Source: Lysinibacillus sp. BPa_S21 (GTDB lineage: Bacteria; Bacillota; Bacilli; Bacillales_A; Planococcaceae). Taken from it: a stretch of 64,000 bases of DNA. The translations under genes and the position numbers were made by a program. The stretch spans positions 124,001 through 188,000 of the forward strand of contig NZ_JALIRS010000007.1 in the NCBI RefSeq assembly GCF_023337795.1, read 5' to 3'. Below are positions 61,003 through 64,000 of this stretch, piece after piece. The notes under the pieces are model-generated. The model saw only the letters and a list, made by a program, of their open reading frames with translations, was not told the DNA's origin and searched no databases. Positions within the stretch are counted from its first letter, which is position 1. Every line of letters begins with the position of its first letter.

Positions 61003-61842
61003 ATGAAGAAGTTCAGTATGGATTTTTTAATGCTTACGGTCGGAGCGCTGTTATTTGCACTGGCGGTAAACTTATTTGTTATACCTAATGATTTAGGTGA
61101 AGGTGGCGTAACGGGTGTAACAATCATCTTCTATTATTTGTTTGGATGGTCGCCAAGTATTGTGAGCCTTTTGTTAAACGCAGCTTTATTGGTAGTCGGC
61201 TATAAATTTTTAAGTAGACAAACAACTATTTATACGATTATTGCCGTTTCCCTCCATTCACTGTTTTTACATTTAACAGAGTCTTGGTCAATTTCTTCAA
61301 ATGAAATTATCGTGAATACTATTTTTGGTGGCGTGTTCGCTGGAGTTGGCATAGGCTTAATTATAAGAGTTGGTGGAACAACAGCAGGTTCCACAATCTT
61401 AGCTAGAATGACGAACAAATATTTAGGCTGGAGTATTAGTTACGGTTTATTGTTTTTTGATTTAATTGTAGCTTTTTCATCGTACTTTATTATCGGGGCA
61501 GAAGCATTAATGCTTACTATTATTATGCTGTATGTTGGAACAAAGGTGATGGAGTTTGTTATTGAAGGTGTAAACCCGAAAAAGGCCGTTACGATTATTT
61601 CGAAAAAGCCAGAAGAGATTGCCAGTCATGTGAACGGTTTTATGAATCGAGGCGTGACGGTTCTATCAGGCCATGGCTATTACACGAAGGAACAAAAAGA
61701 AATTCTGTATATTGTTATTAGTAAACAAGAAGTTGTAAAACTAAAGAAAATTGTCAAAGAAATAGACAAGGATGCCTTTATTGCCATTCATGATGTACGA
61801 GATGTCTTTGGACATGGATTTATTGAATTGTCTAAAGCTTAA
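61003..61842 (+). CDS. YitT-family (DUF161/DUF2179) membrane protein
   Basis: A 279-residue protein: five or six N-terminal helices with GEGGVTGVTIIFYYLFGWSP and RVGGTTAGSTILARMTNKY, then a soluble C-terminal DUF2179 domain (about 195-275) with GVTVLSGHGYYTKEQKEILY and DAFIAIHDVRDVFGHGF. Length and order match the YitT family, whose transport role is unknown. It is a single gene; a hairpin with AAACACC/GGTGTTT ends it. Confidence 0.9.
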   Translation: MKKFSMDFLMLTVGALLFALAVNLFVIPNDLGEGGVTGVTIIFYYLFGWSPSIVSLLLNAALLVVGYKFLSRQTTIYTIIAVSLHSLFLHLTESWSISSNEIIVNTIFGGVFAGVGIGLIIRVGGTTAGSTILARMTNKYLGWSISYGLLFFDLIVAFSSYFIIGAEALMLTIIMLYVGTKVMEFVIEGVNPKKAVTIISKKPEEIASHVNGFMNRGVTVLSGHGYYTKEQKEILYIVISKQEVVKLKKIVKEIDKDAFIAIHDVRDVFGHGFIELSKA

Positions 61843-61855
61843 TTAGGCCACTGAG

Positions 61856-61911
61856 AAACACCTTTTGTTGAAAATGAGTTTAATCTCTTATCAACATAAA
61901 GGTGTTTTTTT
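61856..61911 (+). terminator. Terminator of the YitT-like gene
   Basis: AAACACCTTT pairs with AAAGGTGTTT (long AT-rich loop with GTTGA/TCAAC), followed by seven T residues. Confidence 0.75.
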
Positions 61912-61962
61912 CAATGCTATTTTTAGACTCATACTTATCCAATTTGATTATCACCACCATAA

Positions 61963-62156
61963 CGAGTGGTTGATTTCCGTTCCGACTGGGCGCTTTCCTG
62001 GGGGCGTCCGATGAGCCGCTTCGCTTCGCTGCAGGGTCTCGGGCCAACAGGATGTTGGTCACGAAGGCGTTATCACAGGACGTGATGCATTTAGCCTTCG
62101 TTCCACTATATCGCTGGTCCCCAAGGAGTCGCCCAGTCTCCACTCCAATCAACTTA
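61963..62156 (+). repeat. Dispersed palindromic repeat, long copy with internal hairpin module
   Basis: The ends match the copy at 56391 almost base for base over the first ~75 bp and the last ~45 bp. An extra ~75-bp segment (62041-62115) in the core carries CCAAC-AGGAT-GTTGG and, nested in CGAAGGC/GCCTTCG arms, ATCAC-AGGAC-GTGAT. It lies between the YitT-like and D-Ala-D-Ala ligase genes. Confidence 0.88.
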
Positions 62157-62191
62157 TATGCATGGTTCATTCTAAATTAATGATGAAGCCT

Positions 62192-63100
62192 TTATTCCCT
62201 AATCCGTAAGGAAGTTTCAATTATCCTATCTAAAAGCTTTGTATAAGTTATTCCTGCCGCGGAAGCACTTTTTGGGAGTAAGCTGTTTTTTGTCATCCCT
62301 GGCAAAGTGTTAACTTCCATTACATATGGGATTTCATCCTTGATCATCATATCGATTCGGGCATAAACACTACACTTTAATGCTTTATAGCAACCTTTTG
62401 CGGCTTCAGCAACTCGTTCATGTATTGCCGGTGGAAGTTCTACAATCTCCTCTATCGTAGCGGCATCCTCATATTTCGCCTTATAGTCAAAGAACTGCGC
62501 TGTATGTTGAATCGAAATGATTGGAAATAGCTCGCCGTCCAAAATGGAGCATGTTATTTCTTCACCCTTTATATATTTCTCAATAATGATTTCAGAATCC
62601 CATTTGAATACTTCCTCAACCGATCTTAGTAAGGCATCTCTATCATCAACTATTTTTACTCCTACACTGGAGCCACCCGAATTAGGCTTTACGACTAATG
62701 GATATCCCATTCTGTCTAGTTCATCCAACTGAAGCTCCTCGCTATTCGAAAGATGAAGCCAATCCGGTGTTTCAATGCCGTCATAACGTAGAATTTTTTT
62801 TGAAATATTTTTATCCATGCAAATACTGCTTGAAAGTATACCACTTCCCGTATATGGAACACCCATAGTCTCTAGTACACCTTGAATTGTGCCATCCTCT
62901 CCAAATTTCCCATGTAGCGCTAATAAAGCAATATCGATATCTTTCACCTTTTCAATAAGCTCTGCCGTGTTATTTTCATTTAGTTTAATAGCTACCGCTT
63001 CGTATTTACTTTTATCTAAATGAGCGATCATTTCTTCCCCTGTCATGATAGAGACTTGCTTTTCCGAGGAAACGCCCCCCATAATAACGCCAACTTTCAT
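62192..63100 (-). CDS. ddl: D-alanine--D-alanine ligase
   Basis: ATP-grasp ligase of 302 residues that makes the D-Ala-D-Ala dipeptide for peptidoglycan. Landmarks: ALHGKFGEDGTIQGVLE near residue 60, YTGSGILSSSICMDKN, the ATP-binding VKPNSGGSSVGVKIV and the C-terminal metal site VMEVNTLPGMTKNS. Length is normal. The start at 63100 follows GGGGAGTTGAACAT and lies 5 nt from the upstream gene's stop. It is preceded in the same operon by a MocR regulator, which recalls DdlR of Brevibacillus. Confidence 0.93.
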   Translation of the reverse strand: MKVGVIMGGVSSEKQVSIMTGEEMIAHLDKSKYEAVAIKLNENNTAELIEKVKDIDIALLALHGKFGEDGTIQGVLETMGVPYTGSGILSSSICMDKNISKKILRYDGIETPDWLHLSNSEELQLDELDRMGYPLVVKPNSGGSSVGVKIVDDRDALLRSVEEVFKWDSEIIIEKYIKGEEITCSILDGELFPIISIQHTAQFFDYKAKYEDAATIEEIVELPPAIHERVAEAAKGCYKALKCSVYARIDMMIKDEIPYVMEVNTLPGMTKNSLLPKSASAAGITYTKLLDRIIETSLRIRE

Positions 63101-63104
63101 ATGT

Positions 63105-64000
63105 TCAACTCCCCATTTCATTTTTCAAAGTATCACCAATAATCTTAATACCACGCACAATATCCTCTTCTTTTAGCCGAGAAAATCCTAAGCGAAATGT
63201 GTTACTGCCCTCGCCATTGCTGTAAAAAACGTCACCAGGATAAAAAACAACTCCCCTTTGATAGCACTTTTCCAATAGTGCACGGGCATTCATTCCATCT
63301 TCTAGCTCAATAAAAAGATGAAGTCCACCATCTCCAGTCATTCTTTTGAAAGGAATATATTGTTTGCAGGCTTGACGAGCTAACTCATATTTTTTCTTAT
63401 AAACGAACTTTGCTTTTTTTAAGTATTTTTCAAAATACCCATCCTGTAAATATTGATAAAGCACAGCTTGATCTAGCGTCGATGTATGAATTGTACGTGC
63501 TCTTTTCATACTTTCCAGACAGTGGATGAGTTCCTTATCGGCTAATATCCAGCCAACTCTTAAGCCTGGAAAAAGTATTTTAGAAAAGCTACTAATATAA
63601 ATAACATTGTTACCATCGCCAATAAAAGTCATTAGTGGTGCTAAATGCGCGCCTGAATAACGTAATTCCTCATTAAATCCATCCTCCACAATCGGAATTT
63701 GATATTGTGAAAAAAGCCTAATAATTTCAGTTCTTTTTTCGGAGGAGGTAACAATGCCTGTCGGATTATGGTAAGACGGGATTAAGTAAGCAAAATCAAA
63801 TTCCTTTTTCGATAAACTTTTCTCAACTTGTTCAATATCGATACCGTCATCTTTCATGTCGATTCCGTGGATGTCAAATCCATGTAAGCGAAAAAGCTTT
63901 AATGCTGCATGATGAGTAGGATTTTCGCAAATAACACGTCCAGACTTTTTCGCTAAGGAAGATAACAGAATATCTAATCCTTCGGTAAAGCCATTCGTAA
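63105..64000 (-). CDS. MocR/GntR-type PLP-dependent regulator, DdlR-like (partial)
   Basis: C-terminal ~298 codons of a MocR-type protein; the frame is open to the window edge, so the N-terminal GntR domain lies outside. The aminotransferase fold shows YLIPSYHNPTGIVTSSEKR, VEDGFNEELRYSGAHLA and PLP lysine in YISSFSKILFPGLRVGW. It ends 4 nt before the D-alanine ligase start, so both are in one operon. DdlR of Brevibacillus controls ddl, hence the inferred role; the ligand may be D-alanine-related. Confidence 0.85.
   Translation of the reverse strand, partial: TNGFTEGLDILLSSLAKKSGRVICENPTHHAALKLFRLHGFDIHGIDMKDDGIDIEQVEKSLSKKEFDFAYLIPSYHNPTGIVTSSEKRTEIIRLFSQYQIPIVEDGFNEELRYSGAHLAPLMTFIGDGNNVIYISSFSKILFPGLRVGWILADKELIHCLESMKRARTIHTSTLDQAVLYQYLQDGYFEKYLKKAKFVYKKKYELARQACKQYIPFKRMTGDGGLHLFIELEDGMNARALLEKCYQRGVVFYPGDVFYSNGEGSNTFRLGFSRLKEEDIVRGIKIIGDTLKNEMGS

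Noticed and set aside
61880..62170. 96-codon ORF across the long repeat copy
   Set aside because: Most of it is the palindromic repeat and it has no ribosome binding site; similar short frames arise in repeat DNA.
1..64000. Prophage, integrative element, tRNA or rRNA genes
   Set aside because: No integrase, phage structural gene, tRNA cloverleaf or rRNA sequence was recognised by eye; a covariance-model scan would be needed to exclude a missed tRNA.

Overview
The window looks like a chromosomal segment of a low-GC, endospore-forming Bacillales species, most likely Lysinibacillus or a close Planococcaceae relative. This is inferred from the AT-rich code, strong GGAGG-type ribosome binding sites, frequent TTG/GTG starts, Bacillus families (YunC, YunG, YoaS/YozG, YvyF, YitT, MhqO-like) and a dispersed GGTTGATTTCCGTTCC-type palindromic repeat. 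No rRNA, tRNA, CRISPR array, phage module or intact insertion sequence was seen.

Region by region. 1-3000: ferric-siderophore uptake (partial FecCD permease, binding lipoprotein, two Fur-box-like sites, AraC regulator, DinB protein). 3000-11100: TauE/SafE exporter, a proline-dehydrogenase-like protein divergent from a MocR regulator and SRPBCC protein, a lipoprotein, a Pro/Gly-rich repeat protein, a GH114-like protein and a uracil-DNA-glycosylase-fold enzyme. 11300-15050: a complete citrate-type system (sensor kinase, response regulator, CitMHS transporter). 15100-20300: housekeeping and small genes (DUF2268 metalloprotease-like, polysaccharide deacetylase, YunC, DUF2238, uridine-kinase-like, histidine phosphatase). 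20450-31850: two separate envelope-stress or peptide-antibiotic modules, a BcrAB-like ABC transporter plus DUF4097 protein divergent from its two-component system, and a LanFEG-like ABC transporter downstream of another two-component system; an erythromycin-esterase-superfamily lipoprotein follows the second.

32000-36600: VOC protein, aldo/keto reductase, HxlR regulator and MFS exporter, a SUKH protein and a small conserved protein. 36735-37685: a SAM-I (S-box) riboswitch with its terminator in front of a cyclase-family hydrolase, the most unusual regulatory pairing here. 37700-45100: DedA, HAD phosphatase, DUF2225, YvyF-like, a second erythromycin-esterase homologue, and a DUF4272/SUKH gene pair. 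45470-48200: MerR regulator divergent from GNAT and MATE genes through a 19-bp-spacer promoter. 48300-53900: AI-2E family protein, a decayed stretch, APC permease, IclR regulator and aldo/keto reductase.

53950-56300: a quinone/catechol-stress cluster (flavin reductase, ring-cleaving dioxygenase, FMN reductase) behind a near-perfect MhqR-like operator. 56400-64000: a frameshifted yunG-type pseudogene, GNAT, membrane-anchored serine hydrolase, cupin, YozG/YoaS-like pair, YitT family protein, and D-Ala-D-Ala ligase preceded in the same operon by a MocR regulator.

The main unexplained structures are a dispersed repeat family with long terminal inverted repeats (at least seven complete or decayed copies), one copy carrying an internal module of AGGA-loop hairpins, and two intergenic arrays of degenerate ~21-bp tandem repeats. 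Coordinates were worked out by hand; gene starts were moved downstream of the longest open frame wherever a clear ribosome binding site indicated it.
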